64,000 nucleotides of DNA. Origin: Knoellia locipacati. Its GTDB lineage: Bacteria; Actinomycetota; Actinomycetes; Actinomycetales; Dermatophilaceae. Position 1 is the first letter of the stretch, and every line of letters starts with the position of its first letter. The stretch lies in NCBI RefSeq assembly GCF_007992835.1, contig NZ_BKBA01000009.1, positions 372,001-436,000 on the forward strand. Direction: 5' to 3'. A program made the translations under genes and the position numbers. Of the stretch, positions 52,146 to 62,052 are shown in pieces. The notes beneath the pieces are model-generated. The model searched no databases. It saw nothing but the letters and a program-made list of their open reading frames with translations, and was not told where the DNA came from.

Positions 52146-53318
52146 CTATTCCCCGCGGACGAAATCGCCGACGACGCGTTCCCACCGCTCGGGGTCGGTG
52201 TTCCACTCCTTGCAGTGCCGCGCCACCCGCCACTCCTCGAACGTCACGAGGTCGGGCCGGTGCCGGGCCAACGCGCGCGACGGGCCGACGGGCACGAACT
52301 CGTCGTCGGCCGAGTGGATGAGCAGGATCGGGTGGTGCAGCTCGTCGGCCCGGCTCACCCAGTCGGTACGGGCGACGTCCACCGACTCGTGCACCCCGAC
52401 GAACCGCTTGCCCCAGCCGCGGCCCATCATCGAGCGCGACAGCGTCCCGACCCCCTTGGGCAGACGGTGCAGCCGGGCGTGGTGGTCGAGCACGTCGCCC
52501 CAGTCGATGACCGGCCCGTCGAGCACGACCCGCGAGACCACGTCGGCGAGTGGCGAGCGGTCGAGGAACTGGAGCACGATCGCTCCCCCCATGGACCACC
52601 CGACGAGGAGGACCTCCTGCGCGCCGGACCGGACGGCATACTCGACTGCCGCCTCGAGGTCGCGCCACTCGGATAGACCGAGGTTGTAACGCCCGTCGGG
52701 ACCGGCGGGCACGTCCTCGTCGTTGCGGTAGGTCGGCACGAGCGACGTCCAGCCGGCGTCGTGCAGGGCGGGAAGTGCTCGCAGGGTCTCCTGCCGCTGG
52801 GCGCCGCGGCCGTGGACGCAGACCGCCCACCGCGACCCGCGCCCGCTCGGTGCCGGGACGACCCAGGCCGGCATCCGCCCCAGCTCGCCGGCGAAGTCGA
52901 CGGCCTCGGTCCGCAGCCCCAGCGCCTGCTCGGGAGTCCCGACGTAGTGGTAGCCGTTGAACCGCGCGCCGCCGGTGCGCAGCTCGCCGACGTCGACCCC
53001 GAGGACCTCGCGCTCGACGGTGTCGGCGGCGACGTCGGTCGAGGTGAGGTCACCGATGCGGACGTGCCCGAGACCGCCGTCGAGCCAGAGCCCGTAGCGC
53101 CCGGGCACGACCGTCTCGGCCGTCGCCGTGAGGAGGATCCGATCGCCCCGGACCTCGAGGATCTCGGTGTCGTCGGGGCGTTCCCTTTCGGGGGTGAGGA
53201 CTCGACGAGCGAAGTATGCCGCGGCGGCCAGCGAGCCGGCCGCGCTCGCCAGCGTCGTCGTAGCCCCCACGGCGGCCGCCGTGACGGCGGCCCGGCGCAG
53301 CCCGCGCCCCTCAGCCAT
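52146..53318 (-). CDS. Alpha/beta-hydrolase with N-terminal membrane anchor
   Basis: 390 residues. An N-terminal hydrophobic region (AAVTAAAVGATTTLASAAGSLAAAAYFARRVL) may be a signal anchor. The hydrolase core shows WAVCVHGRGAQRQETLRAL (oxyanion), nucleophile in LLVGWSMGGAIVLQFL, acid in IHSADDEFVP, and a late histidine in ARHCKEW. It resembles bacterial BEM46-like or acyl esterases; the substrate is unknown. The first codons overlap the ligase gene stop by eight bases. Confidence 0.87.
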   Translation of the reverse strand: MAEGRGLRRAAVTAAAVGATTTLASAAGSLAAAAYFARRVLTPERERPDDTEILEVRGDRILLTATAETVVPGRYGLWLDGGLGHVRIGDLTSTDVAADTVEREVLGVDVGELRTGGARFNGYHYVGTPEQALGLRTEAVDFAGELGRMPAWVVPAPSGRGSRWAVCVHGRGAQRQETLRALPALHDAGWTSLVPTYRNDEDVPAGPDGRYNLGLSEWRDLEAAVEYAVRSGAQEVLLVGWSMGGAIVLQFLDRSPLADVVSRVVLDGPVIDWGDVLDHHARLHRLPKGVGTLSRSMMGRGWGKRFVGVHESVDVARTDWVSRADELHHPILLIHSADDEFVPVGPSRALARHRPDLVTFEEWRVARHCKEWNTDPERWERVVGDFVRGE

Positions 53319-55452
53319 CGAGGACGTCGGCGAGGTCGTAGGACACGGGCTCCTCGAGCTGGGAGTAGGTGCACGACTCGGGCTCACGGTCCTCGCGCCA
53401 CCGCACGAACTGCGCGGTGTGCCGGAAACGCACGCCCTCCATGTGGTCGTAGCGCACCTCGACGACCCGCTCGGGACGCAGCGGGGTGAACGACAGGTCC
53501 TTGCCCGCCGCCCAGCGGGAGCCGGCGGCGTTCTGCGGGGTCCGGTTGCCCTCCTCCTGCTTGGCCCACGCCCACGGGTGCTCGTCGAAGTCGGTGACGA
53601 GCGGCTGGAGCTCCTCGAAGAGCTCCTTGCGCCGCGCCATCGGGAACGCGCCGATGACACCGACGCTCGCGAGCGTGCCCTCGTCGTCGTAGAGCCCGAG
53701 GAGCAGCGAGCCGATGAGGTCGTCGCCGCTCTTGTGGGTGCGGTAGCCGGCGACGACGCAGTCGGCGGTGCGCTCGTGCTTGAACTTGTGCATGGTGCGC
53801 TTGTCGGGCTCGTAGGTGCCGTCGAGCGGCTTGACCATGACGCCGTCGAGCCCGGCGCCCTCGAACTGCTCGAACCACTCCCGCGCCTCGACGGGATCCC
53901 GCGTGGCCCGGGTCAGGTGGATCGGCGCCTCGACCTCGGCGAACGCCTTCTCGAGCTCGGCACGTCGCACCTCGAACGGCTCGCCCATGAGGTCACGCTC
54001 CCCCAGCGCCAACAGGTCGAAGGCCACGAAGCTCGCCGGCGTCTCGGCCGCGAGCTTCTTGACGCGCGAGGCCGCCGGGTGGATGCGCTGCTGGAGCAGG
54101 TCGAAGTCGAGCCGGTCCTCACCGGGCCGCACGAGGATGATCTCGCCGTCGACGACGCACTTGTCGGGGAAGTTGGCGAGCACCGCCTCGACGACGTCGG
54201 GGAAGTAGCGGGTCATCGGCTTCTCGTTGCGGCTGCCGATCTCGACCTGGTCGCCGGAGCGGTAGATGATCGACCGGAAGCCGTCCCACTTGGGCTCGTA
54301 GCTCACCTCGCCCTCGACGAGCTTCTTCGACGGCTTGGCGAGCATGGGCGGGATCGGCGGCACGACCGGCATCCCCCACTGCTCGCGCACCTCCGCGTCG
54401 CGCTCGGCCTTGGGCTTCATGTAGTCCTCGTCGGCGCGGTCGGTGCGGCGCTTGCTCGGCTGCACCCGCGGCGGCTCGCCGGGCATCTTCGGGTAGTCCG
54501 GCGGGAAGTTCAGCTCGCCGAGGCCGCGCTCGACGTCGGCGTCCCACAGCGCGAGCGCCGGGGCGATGTCACCGACGCTCTCCCCCATGTCGGCCCACGC
54601 GTCGCCACGGTCGGCGAGGATCCCGGGGACCGTGAGCACGGTGAAGTCCGACGGCGAGACCGACGCGAGCTCGTCCCAGGTGACCGGCATCGACACCGGC
54701 GCGCCCGGCAACGGCCGGGGGCTGTAGGCCGACGCGATGGTGCGGTCGCGGCAGGCCTGGTTGAAGTCGACGAACACCCGCTCGCCGCGCTCCTCCTTCC
54801 ACCACGACGTCGTGACGAGGTCGGGCAGGCGCCGCTCGAGCTCACGGGCGATGCCGATGACACCGTGCCGGACGTCGAGGAACTCGTGCGTCGGCCTCAC
54901 CCGCGCGAAGACGTGCACGCCGCGGTTGCCCGAGGTCTTGGCCCAGCCGGTGAGCCCGAGCTCCGCCAGCACCTCGCGCAGCGCGAGAGCGGCCTCGACG
55001 GCGTCCGGGAAGCCGCGCCCGGGCTGGGGGTCGAGGTCGATCCGCAGCTCGTCGGGGTTGTCGTTGTCGGCCGTCCGCACGGGCCACGGGTGGAAGGTGA
55101 CGGTGTTCATCTGCACGGCCCACACCGCCGCCGCGACCTCGTCGACGACGAGCTGCGCGTGCCGCCTCCCCGAGGGGTAGCGGCACGAGACCGTACGGAT
55201 CCAGTCGGGCATCCCCTTCGGTGGGTTCTTCTGGTAGAACTCCTCGCCGTCGATCCCCTCCGGGAACCGTTGCAGCGTCACCGGCCGGTCGCCGATCGCG
55301 CGGACCAGCGGGTCCCCCACAGCCACGACGTATGCCGCGAGGTCGCCCTTGGTGATCCCCTCACCGGGCCACATGAGCCGGTCCGGGCTGGAGAGCCGGA
55401 CCTCCCGGGTGCCCTCGGGTCCGTCGATCTCGATCGTCGTCGCGCCCGTCAT
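53311..55452 (-). CDS. ligD: LigD-type polymerase-ligase without phosphoesterase domain
   Basis: 713 residues. Polymerase/primase domain about 1-300 with metal ligands in LRIDLDPQ (D139, D141) and FVDFNQ (D229), plus KTSGNRGVHVFARV. ATP-dependent ligase domain about 365-713 with nucleotidyl lysine K388 in EPKWDGFR, later VVDGEIILV and GVMVKPLDG. The linker holds no phosphoesterase domain, unlike mycobacterial POL-PE-LIG. It seals double-strand breaks with Ku, which is not in this window. ATG 55452 has AGGG seven bases upstream; GTG 55458 is possible. Confidence 0.93.
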   Translation of the reverse strand: MTGATTIEIDGPEGTREVRLSSPDRLMWPGEGITKGDLAAYVVAVGDPLVRAIGDRPVTLQRFPEGIDGEEFYQKNPPKGMPDWIRTVSCRYPSGRRHAQLVVDEVAAAVWAVQMNTVTFHPWPVRTADNDNPDELRIDLDPQPGRGFPDAVEAALALREVLAELGLTGWAKTSGNRGVHVFARVRPTHEFLDVRHGVIGIARELERRLPDLVTTSWWKEERGERVFVDFNQACRDRTIASAYSPRPLPGAPVSMPVTWDELASVSPSDFTVLTVPGILADRGDAWADMGESVGDIAPALALWDADVERGLGELNFPPDYPKMPGEPPRVQPSKRRTDRADEDYMKPKAERDAEVREQWGMPVVPPIPPMLAKPSKKLVEGEVSYEPKWDGFRSIIYRSGDQVEIGSRNEKPMTRYFPDVVEAVLANFPDKCVVDGEIILVRPGEDRLDFDLLQQRIHPAASRVKKLAAETPASFVAFDLLALGERDLMGEPFEVRRAELEKAFAEVEAPIHLTRATRDPVEAREWFEQFEGAGLDGVMVKPLDGTYEPDKRTMHKFKHERTADCVVAGYRTHKSGDDLIGSLLLGLYDDEGTLASVGVIGAFPMARRKELFEELQPLVTDFDEHPWAWAKQEEGNRTPQNAAGSRWAAGKDLSFTPLRPERVVEVRYDHMEGVRFRHTAQFVRWREDREPESCTYSQLEEPVSYDLADVLDG

Positions 55453-55550
55453 GGCCACACCCTAGTGAGCCGCCACGACATCGTGGCCTCGCGCGCCCGG
55501 ACGACGAGCCCCCGGGAACGATCCCGGCGCTCTCGTGGTTTGCTCATGAC

Positions 55551-55991
55551 ATGGAGTCCACCAACCACACGTATGCCGTCACCAAGTCCGACGAGGAGTG
55601 GCGCTCCGAGCTCAGCCCGGAGGAGTACGCCGTCCTGCGCCAGGCCGGAACCGAACGCCCCTACACGGGCGAGTACACCGACGCCAAGACCGAGGGCGTC
55701 TACTCGTGCCGCGCCTGTGGCGCCAAGCTGTTCACCTCGGAGACCAAGTTCGACAGCCACTGCGGCTGGCCGTCCTTCTACTCACCGCTCGCCGGCGACT
55801 CGGTCCAGTTCCTCGAGGACGCGTCGCTCCCCGGCCGTCCGCGCACCGAGGTCCGCTGCGCCACCTGCGGCAGCCACCTCGGCCACGTCTTCGAGGGCGA
55901 GGGCTACGACACCCCGACCGACCAGCGGTTCTGCATGAACAGCATCGCGCTCACGCTGCGCCCCGCGGAGGGCGAGACCGACCAGGCCTGA
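55551..55991 (+). CDS. msrB: Peptide-methionine (R)-S-oxide reductase
   Basis: 146 residues. Two zinc CxxC pairs, CRACGAKLF and CATCGSHLGHVF, frame the fold; the catalytic cysteine is in QRFCMNSIAL, with HCGWPSF in the substrate pocket. It reduces methionine R-sulfoxide in proteins using thioredoxin. Monocistronic, divergent from ligD; a 36-base palindrome follows the stop. Confidence 0.96.
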   Translation: MESTNHTYAVTKSDEEWRSELSPEEYAVLRQAGTERPYTGEYTDAKTEGVYSCRACGAKLFTSETKFDSHCGWPSFYSPLAGDSVQFLEDASLPGRPRTEVRCATCGSHLGHVFEGEGYDTPTDQRFCMNSIALTLRPAEGETDQA

Positions 55992-56024
55992 CCCACCAGC
56001 CGTCGCGGTGAGCGGCGCACAGCA

Positions 56025-56060
56025 TGACGAGGGGCGCACCCATGGGTGCGGCCCTCGTCA
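56025..56060. terminator. 36-base palindrome after msrB
   Basis: TGACGAGGG pairs with CCCTCGTCA and CGCACCC with GGGTGCG around a central CATG, with a single mismatched pair. It lies between the convergent msrB and hemQ genes. Confidence 0.75.
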
Positions 56061-56113
56061 CGTTCTGCGCCGGTCGTGCCGGTCGCGCCGCCCCGCCCCC
56101 GGCGGGCCGGGAC

Positions 56114-56842
56114 TCAGCGCTGGCGGGTGATGAGGTCCGCAACCTCGACGCGCGGACCCGTGAAGAACGGGACCTCCTCGCGCACGTGCAACCGCGCCCG
56201 GGAGGGCCGCAGGTCGCGCATGAGGTCGACGATGCGGTGCAGCTCGTCGGCCTCGAACGCGAGGATCCACTCGTAGTCGCCGAGCGCGAACGACGAGATG
56301 GTGTTGGCCCGGACGTCGGGGTAGTCGCGCGCCATCTGGCCGTGCTCGCGCAGCATGTCTCGACGCTCGGCGTCCTCGAGGAGGTACCACTCGTAGGACC
56401 GCACGAACGGGTAGACGCAGACGTAGTCGCGCGGCTCCTCACCGGCGAGGAACGCCGGCACGTGGCTCTTGTTGAACTCCGCCGGGCGGTGCAGCGCCGC
56501 GTTGGACCACACCGACGACAGGTGTCCGCCGAACTCGGTGCGCAGCAGCCGGTGGTAGGCGTCCTGGAGGTCCTCGATGCGCTCCGCGTGCCACCACACC
56601 ATGAGGTCGGCGTCGCCGCGCAGCCCGGCGACGTCGTAGAACCCGCGCACGACGACGTCGCGCGACTCGAGCTCGGCGACGAGCTCCTCGACCTCGGCGG
56701 TCATCGCCGCACGGTCGCCGTCGCCGAGCCGCTCGGTGACCTCGAAGACCGACCACATCGTGTAGCGGATCGACTCGTTGATCTCGCGCATCCGCGCGGG
56801 GCTGGGCTTGCTCGGGGCGGGACGACCGGTCGGGGTGCTCAT
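56114..56842 (-). CDS. hemQ: Coproheme decarboxylase
   Basis: 242 residues of the chlorite-dismutase fold. Typical phrases: [62 protein letters not shown] and [58 protein letters not shown]. It turns Fe-coproporphyrin into haem b with hydrogen peroxide, the last step of the actinobacterial pathway. It begins four bases after the cgoX stop, so the two are one operon. Confidence 0.96.
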   Translation of the reverse strand: MSTPTGRPAPSKPSPARMREINESIRYTMWSVFEVTERLGDGDRAAMTAEVEELVAELESRDVVVRGFYDVAGLRGDADLMVWWHAERIEDLQDAYHRLLRTEFGGHLSSVWSNAALHRPAEFNKSHVPAFLAGEEPRDYVCVYPFVRSYEWYLLEDAERRDMLREHGQMARDYPDVRANTISSFALGDYEWILAFEADELHRIVDLMRDLRPSRARLHVREEVPFFTGPRVEVADLITRQR

Positions 56843-56846
56843 GGGG

Positions 56847-58274
56847 TCATTCTCCCGCTCGACCCGCGGGGCGTTCGAGGTGGGTGGCGGTCGCGTCCGC
56901 GGCGAGCCGGGCCGACGCGATGACGGCCGGGATACCGACGCCGTCGTAGGCCGCGCCCGCCACCTCGATCCCCGGCACCTCGGCGAGGGCGGCACGCACG
57001 CGCGCGACCCGGTCGACGTGCCCGACGGTGTACTGCGGCAGCCCGCCACCCCACCGCTGGACGTGGCTGTCGACGACGGTGAGCGGAGGTGCGCCGACGG
57101 CCTCGGCGATCTCGAGGGCGGCGAGGGCGACGAGGTCGGTGTCGTCGCGCTGGAGTGTCGCGTTCTCGCCCGCTCGCCCGACGGACGCCCTCACGTATGC
57201 CGTGTCCGCACCTTCCGCAGCGAGCCAGCCCCACTTGGCCGAGCTGAAGGTGCTGGCCTTGATGCCCCGGCCGTCGACCGGGGGGACGAGGAAGCCCGAG
57301 CCCGGCCACGACGCCACCTGGGCCGCGGGGACGGCCAGCGTGATGACCGCGACGGACGCCATCTCGATGCCACCCACCACGGAGGCCGCACCGGGCGCCA
57401 CCGGACCGAGCAGCCGGGCGGCCGCGGGCGGCGGGACCGCTACCACCACGGCGTCCGCCTCGACGAGACGTGGCTGGGTCGTCGGGCCGGTGAGGACCGA
57501 CCAGCCGTCGGGGGTGCGCTCGATGCCGCGTGCGACGACCCCGGACTCGATGACCCCACCCCGGCGCTCGACGTCCGCGGCGAGGAGCTCGGGCAGCCGC
57601 CCGACTCCCCCGCGCAGCCCGACGAACGGCGGGCGCGTCGCACCGGCCTGCGGGTCCACAGGCGGGGACGCCAGCAGGGAGCCTCCCGCCGTGGCCGTGG
57701 CCCAGACCGCGGGCATCGTCGCGCGCAGGGACAGCTCACGGGACCGGCCGGCATACACACCGCCGAGGAGCGGCTCGACGAGACGGTCGACGACCGCGTC
57801 ACCGAGGCGAGAGGCGACGTAGTCGCCCACCGAGATGTCGCTGCCGACCTCGGGCGCCGGAGACTCCGCCCGCATCCGCGCGGCCTCCTCGTCGGTGAGC
57901 AGGCCCAAGACGTCGGAGTCCGCGTAGGGCACGCCGATCCGGGTGCGTGGCAACGCATGCAGCGCCCCCCGCGACCACACGCGGGCCGACGTGGTCGTCG
58001 GGCTCACGACGTCGGAGGGGTCGGCGAGCTCGGCCAGCAGGTCGACCGCCTCGTGGCGCACGGCGAGCATGGCCTCGGCGCCGACGTCGACGAGGTGGCC
58101 GCCGACCGACTCGCGGCGCAGCTTGCCGCCGACCCGGTCGGACGCGTCGAGGACGACGACGCGGGTGCCCGGTCGGCGGACGAGCAGGTCGCGCGCGGCG
58201 GTGAGCCCGGCGACACCTCCCCCGATGACGACGACGGTGCGGACCGTGGGGCCGGTGCTGCTCTCTGGGGTCAC
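56847..58274 (-). CDS. cgoX: Coproporphyrinogen III oxidase (HemY/CgoX type)
   Basis: 475 residues from GTG 58274. The FAD motif is [18 protein letters not shown], followed by [34 protein letters not shown] and the C-terminal [15 protein letters not shown]. In organisms with HemQ this enzyme makes coproporphyrin rather than protoporphyrin. It precedes hemQ closely. hemE, which feeds the pathway, lies further upstream on the same strand, separated by a gene in opposite direction. Confidence 0.94.
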   Translation of the reverse strand: MTPESSTGPTVRTVVVIGGGVAGLTAARDLLVRRPGTRVVVLDASDRVGGKLRRESVGGHLVDVGAEAMLAVRHEAVDLLAELADPSDVVSPTTTSARVWSRGALHALPRTRIGVPYADSDVLGLLTDEEAARMRAESPAPEVGSDISVGDYVASRLGDAVVDRLVEPLLGGVYAGRSRELSLRATMPAVWATATAGGSLLASPPVDPQAGATRPPFVGLRGGVGRLPELLAADVERRGGVIESGVVARGIERTPDGWSVLTGPTTQPRLVEADAVVVAVPPPAAARLLGPVAPGAASVVGGIEMASVAVITLAVPAAQVASWPGSGFLVPPVDGRGIKASTFSSAKWGWLAAEGADTAYVRASVGRAGENATLQRDDTDLVALAALEIAEAVGAPPLTVVDSHVQRWGGGLPQYTVGHVDRVARVRAALAEVPGIEVAGAAYDGVGIPAVIASARLAADATATHLERPAGRAGE

Positions 58275-58405
58275 CTCGCCACTCTCTCACCGGCCGTCAC
58301 CACATCGTGACCCGGATGAGCGGAACCGGTGACCGCCCGGGAGGAGTCTCACTCTCGACAGGCACACCGCCGTGCCGGGGCAGCCCGGAGGAAGAGAGAG
58401 CCACC

Positions 58406-59344
58406 ATGAGCACTCGAGGACAGCACCCCGCTCGCCGCGTCGTCGGCGTGGCCCTCGCCGGGCTCCTCGCCCTCGGCGCCCTGTCCGCGTGTGGCGGCGG
58501 CGGCAACGACACCAGCGGCGGCGACAGCGGCAGCAGTGCCGCGCAGGACTCCGCCGCCAAGCCGGCCGACGGGGACCGAGCGGTCGGCGCCGTCTCCCCC
58601 GAGTCCGCCCGGGCGAGCGCCGGGCAGAAGCTCGTCCGTCGCGCCCACCTCCAGCTCAAGGTCGGCTCGCTCCCGGGTGCGGCCGAGCGGATCCGCTCGA
58701 TCGCCGCCCAGCAGAGCGGCGTCGTCGTCACCGAGGAGCTGTACTCCGGTGAGCACGGCGACACCTCCGGCGCCATCACGATCAGCGTCCCGGCGAGCTC
58801 GCTCGAGGCGACGATCTCGCTCATCGAGAAGGTCGGCGACGTCCAGTTCCGCAACAGCTCGAGCGAGGACGTTACGGGGACCTACGTCGACACCCAGGCG
58901 CGCGTGACCTCGATGACGGCGAGCGTGGCGCGCATCCGCGACCTGCTCGCCAAGGCGTCCAGCGTCAACGACCTCGTCGCCCTCGAGAACGAGCTCTCGC
59001 AGCGCCAGGCCGAGCTCGACTCGCTCACCGCGCAGCTCGACAGCCTCAAGGACTCGGTGTCGATGTCGCCGATCTCGATCACGCTGTCGACCGACGACTA
59101 CGAGCCGGTCGCGGCAGGCGGGTTCCTGTCCGGACTGCGGTCGGGCTGGAAGGCCTTCGTCACCTCGGCCGCCGTCCTCGCCACGGTCGTCGGCGCCGTC
59201 CTGCCCTTCGGGGTCGCGATCGCTCTCGTGCTCGTGCCCGTCATCTGGTGGGTGCGCCGTCGCCGGACGCACCCGGCCCCGCTCGTCGCACCCGTCGCAC
59301 CGGCCGGCCCCGCCGGCCCGATGCCTCCCGCGTCAGCGGGCTGA
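58406..59344 (+). CDS. DUF4349 lipoprotein
   Basis: 312 residues. Signal with lipobox LSAC, then a Gly/Ser-rich linker. The DUF4349 core shows [41 protein letters not shown] and a predicted coiled coil ([40 protein letters not shown]). A C-terminal membrane helix and basic stop-transfer ([13 protein letters not shown]) follow. So the coil sits outside, tethered at both ends. Function unknown. It is opposite in strand to the haem genes and overlaps the end of hemE by 12 bases. Confidence 0.88.
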   Translation: MSTRGQHPARRVVGVALAGLLALGALSACGGGGNDTSGGDSGSSAAQDSAAKPADGDRAVGAVSPESARASAGQKLVRRAHLQLKVGSLPGAAERIRSIAAQQSGVVVTEELYSGEHGDTSGAITISVPASSLEATISLIEKVGDVQFRNSSSEDVTGTYVDTQARVTSMTASVARIRDLLAKASSVNDLVALENELSQRQAELDSLTAQLDSLKDSVSMSPISITLSTDDYEPVAAGGFLSGLRSGWKAFVTSAAVLATVVGAVLPFGVAIALVLVPVIWWVRRRRTHPAPLVAPVAPAGPAGPMPPASAG

Positions 59345-60361
59345 GTGCTCGTGCACGACCTCGACGATCCTCGTGAGGACGTCGGGGTCGGCGTGCGGCG
59401 GCACGCCGTGGCCGAGGTTGAAGATGTGCCCGGGCGCGTTGCGACCCTCGTCGACGATGGCGCGCACCCGGGCCTCGAGGACCTCCCACGGGGCACCGAG
59501 GAGAGCCGGGTCGAGGTTGCCCTGCACGGCATACGCGTCACCGAGGCGGGCGACGGCATCGGTGAGCGAGACGCGGTAGTCCACGCCCACGACGTCCGCG
59601 CCGGCCTCGCCCATGAGGTCGAGCAGCTCGCCGGTGCCGACACCGAAGTGGATGCGCGGCACACCGAGGTCGGCCACCGCCGCGAGCGCTGCGGTCGAGT
59701 GCTTCTGCACGTATGCCGTGTAGTCGGCTCGCGGGAGCGCGCCCACCCAGGAGTCGAAGAGCTGGACGGCGCTGGCCCCGGCCTCGACCTGGACGCGCAG
59801 GAAGGCGCCGGAGATCTGGGCGAGCCGCTCGCACAGGTCGTTCCACAACTGCGGGTCGCCGTGCATGAGCGCCTTGGTCCGCTCGTGCGTCTTGGAGGGG
59901 CCGCCCTCGACGAGGTAGGACGCGAGGGTGAAGGGCGCGCCCGCGAAGCCGATGAGCGGGGTGCTGCCGAGCTCGCCGACGAGACGCCGGACCGACTCGG
60001 TGATGTCCGGGATCATGTCCGGCGTGAGGTCGGGCAGCCGGTCGAGGTCGGCGCGGGTCCGGAAGGGCTCGGCGACGACCGGGCCGGTGCCGGGGACGAT
60101 GCTGAGGTCGACGCCCACCGCTGCGACCGGCACGACGATGTCGCTGAAGAAGATCGCGGCGTCGACCTTGTGGCGCCGCACCGGCTGGAGCGTGATCTCG
60201 GTGACGAGGTCGGGCGTGCGGCAGGCGTCGAGCATGTCCGTGCCCTCGCGCAGCTCGCGGTACTCGGGCAGCGAGCGACCGGCCTGGCGCATGAACCACA
60301 CGGGGGTGTGCGGGACGGGCTGGCGGGTGGCGGCAAGGACGAGCGGGCTGTCGGCGATCAC
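59333..60361 (-). CDS. hemE: Uroporphyrinogen decarboxylase
   Basis: 342 residues from GTG 60361. Signature [21 protein letters not shown] near the N-terminus, IIFSDI-like [12 protein letters not shown], and [29 protein letters not shown]. It removes four acetate carboxyls of uroporphyrinogen III to give coproporphyrinogen III, the substrate of CgoX. Full length, all key Arg/Asp residues of the active cleft (MRQAGR, F-S-D) present. Confidence 0.97.
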   Translation of the reverse strand: MIADSPLVLAATRQPVPHTPVWFMRQAGRSLPEYRELREGTDMLDACRTPDLVTEITLQPVRRHKVDAAIFFSDIVVPVAAVGVDLSIVPGTGPVVAEPFRTRADLDRLPDLTPDMIPDITESVRRLVGELGSTPLIGFAGAPFTLASYLVEGGPSKTHERTKALMHGDPQLWNDLCERLAQISGAFLRVQVEAGASAVQLFDSWVGALPRADYTAYVQKHSTAALAAVADLGVPRIHFGVGTGELLDLMGEAGADVVGVDYRVSLTDAVARLGDAYAVQGNLDPALLGAPWEVLEARVRAIVDEGRNAPGHIFNLGHGVPPHADPDVLTRIVEVVHEHSAR

Positions 60362-60400
60362 GGCCGCAGTCTCTCATCCGCGCGCCGGCCCCCCGAATCC

Positions 60401-60550
60401 CGACTGATTGCCCCACGACGAGGCGTCACCCCACACATCGCCCCGTCTGATTGCCCCACGGCGAGGCGTCACCCCACACATCACCCCGACTGATGGCCCC
60501 ACGACGAGGCGACACCCCACATGGGCCCTCGCCCTAGGGCAATCAGTGGG
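60401..60550. repeat. Three 43-bp tandem units closed by an inverted arm
   Basis: Units start at 60401, 60444 and 60487, each opening CGACTGATTGCCCC or a one- to two-base variant. A reversed copy GGGCAATCAGT ends the block at 60537-60547, 14 bases before the stop of the EamA gene. So it combines a tandem array with the ACTGATTGCCC hairpin seen elsewhere. Confidence 0.8.
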
Positions 60551-60563
60551 GGGACAGAAGGGG

Positions 60564-61400
60564 TCAGAGGGAGATCACGGCGGCGCCCGCGAGCGCGCAG
60601 AGCACACCGACCTGTTGGATCCGGCGCAACCGCTCCCCCAGCACGAGCCGGGCGAGCAGGATCGTCGCGACCGGGTAGAGCGAGCCGAGCACCGCCGCGA
60701 TGCTCACCTGTCCACGCGACGACGCGGTGGCGAAGAGGGCGTTCGCGAGCAGGTCCGCGAAGCCGATGAGGGCGAGCTGCGGGAGGTCGCGTCGAGACGT
60801 GCCACCGACGGACCGCAGCAGGAGCGCGGCGATGACGAACATCGTCACCGAGGTGGCGCGCATCCCCCAGAGCGCCATGAGCAGGGACTCACGCGCGGCA
60901 CGGTCCAGGGAGAACAGCGCGGTGCCGAAGCAGACCGCCGCGACACCGGCGAGCAGCACCGGCCTCGGGGACACGGCCCCGGACAGCTCGGGTCCCGAGG
61001 CCAGGACGATGCCGACGACCGCGACGAGGATGCCGAGCCACACCCACGGCGTGGGGGTCTCCCCCGACGCGACACCGAGCACGACGGGGACGACGACGCC
61101 CATCGAGGCGATGGGCGCGACGACACCCATGGTCCCGCTGGCGAGCGCGGTGTAGAACGCGACGAGCCCACTCGCGCCCGCGGTGCCGGCGAGCATCGCC
61201 CAGCCCAACCACGCCCCCCACTCCGGCGGGTGACCCAGCCCGAGGCGGACGAGCACGATCGTCGACAGCAGGACGAACGCCAGCCCCTGCGTCACACCGA
61301 CCACGGCGATCGCCGGCAGCCGCTTCGCGACGAGCCCGCCGAAGAAGTCCGACGTGCCCCACACCGCCGAGGACGCGAGGGCGAGGAGGGAGAGCACCAA
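60564..61400 (-). CDS. EamA/DMT-family transporter
   Basis: 278 residues, ten hydrophobic helices arranged as two EamA repeats of five. The first repeat begins MVLSLLALASSAVWGTSDFFGG and the second near RPVLLAGVAAVCFGTALFSL; the final VSIAAVLGSLYPVATILLARLVLGERL is a family hallmark. DMT proteins export amino acids or other metabolites; substrate unknown. It is divergent from the DUF3000 gene. Confidence 0.92.
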   Translation of the reverse strand: MVLSLLALASSAVWGTSDFFGGLVAKRLPAIAVVGVTQGLAFVLLSTIVLVRLGLGHPPEWGAWLGWAMLAGTAGASGLVAFYTALASGTMGVVAPIASMGVVVPVVLGVASGETPTPWVWLGILVAVVGIVLASGPELSGAVSPRPVLLAGVAAVCFGTALFSLDRAARESLLMALWGMRATSVTMFVIAALLLRSVGGTSRRDLPQLALIGFADLLANALFATASSRGQVSIAAVLGSLYPVATILLARLVLGERLRRIQQVGVLCALAGAAVISL

Positions 61401-61467
61401 CGCAGCCTAGGCCCACGTCGGCGTGGCCTTCCCCGCGAAACCCGGCCTCCCGGCATACCCTCATGGG

Positions 61468-62052
61468 GTGGCAACCCGCTCCCTTCCCGGCCGCGAGTCC
61501 CCGGAGTTCACCGCGGCGCTCGAGGCCCTGAGGCACGTCCGGCTGCGTCCGGAGGTCCGGATCACCGAGGTGCCCGCACCCCAGCGCATCGCTCCGTATG
61601 CCGTCGCGCTCACCGCCGACGTGCTCGGCTCCGCCGGCGACGACGAGGAGCTCGCATCCGGTCGGTTCGTCCTCCTGCACGACCCGTCGGCGCCCGAGCC
61701 GTGGGGTGGCGAGTGGCGCGCGGTGACGTTCGCCCGCGCCGAGCTCGAGCCGGAGCTCGCCGCCGACCCCCTCCTCGGTGAGGTGGGCTGGACCTGGCTC
61801 GTCGACGCCCTCGCGGGTCGCGGGGTCGAGGCGACGGCCGAGGCCGGCACCGTGACGCGGGTCGTGAGCCAGAGCTTCGCCGGGCTGTCCGACCGCCCGG
61901 CCAGCGTCGAGATGGAGGTCCGCGCGTCGTGGACCCCGATCGGTCCCGACGCCGGCACCCACCTGCTGGCGTGGTCAGACCTCCTCTGCACGATCGCGGG
62001 TCTCCCCCCGCTGCCCGAGGGTGTCGTGGCCCTCCCCGGGCCCCGGCGCTGA
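61468..62052 (+). CDS. DUF3000 protein
   Basis: 194 residues from GTG 61468. The actinobacterial DUF3000 family is seen in PEFTAALEALRHVRLRPEVRITEVPAPQRIAPYAVALTADV and WGGEWRAVTFARAELEPELAADPLLGEVGWTWLVDAL. Function unknown, but the family is nearly always followed by RNase D in Actinobacteria. The stop shares one base with the RNase D start (TGATG). Confidence 0.93.
   Translation: MATRSLPGRESPEFTAALEALRHVRLRPEVRITEVPAPQRIAPYAVALTADVLGSAGDDEELASGRFVLLHDPSAPEPWGGEWRAVTFARAELEPELAADPLLGEVGWTWLVDALAGRGVEATAEAGTVTRVVSQSFAGLSDRPASVEMEVRASWTPIGPDAGTHLLAWSDLLCTIAGLPPLPEGVVALPGPRR

Noticed and set aside
53311-53318. Possible frameshift joining ligase and hydrolase genes
   Set aside because: Both proteins are complete; the 8-base overlap is an ordinary coupled start.
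59333-59344. Truncation of hemE or the DUF4349 gene at their overlap
   Set aside because: Both end at normal C-termini; convergent 12-base overlap only.
60401-60529. Tandem 43-bp units considered as a CRISPR array
   Set aside because: Units are contiguous with no unique spacers, and no cas genes are present.
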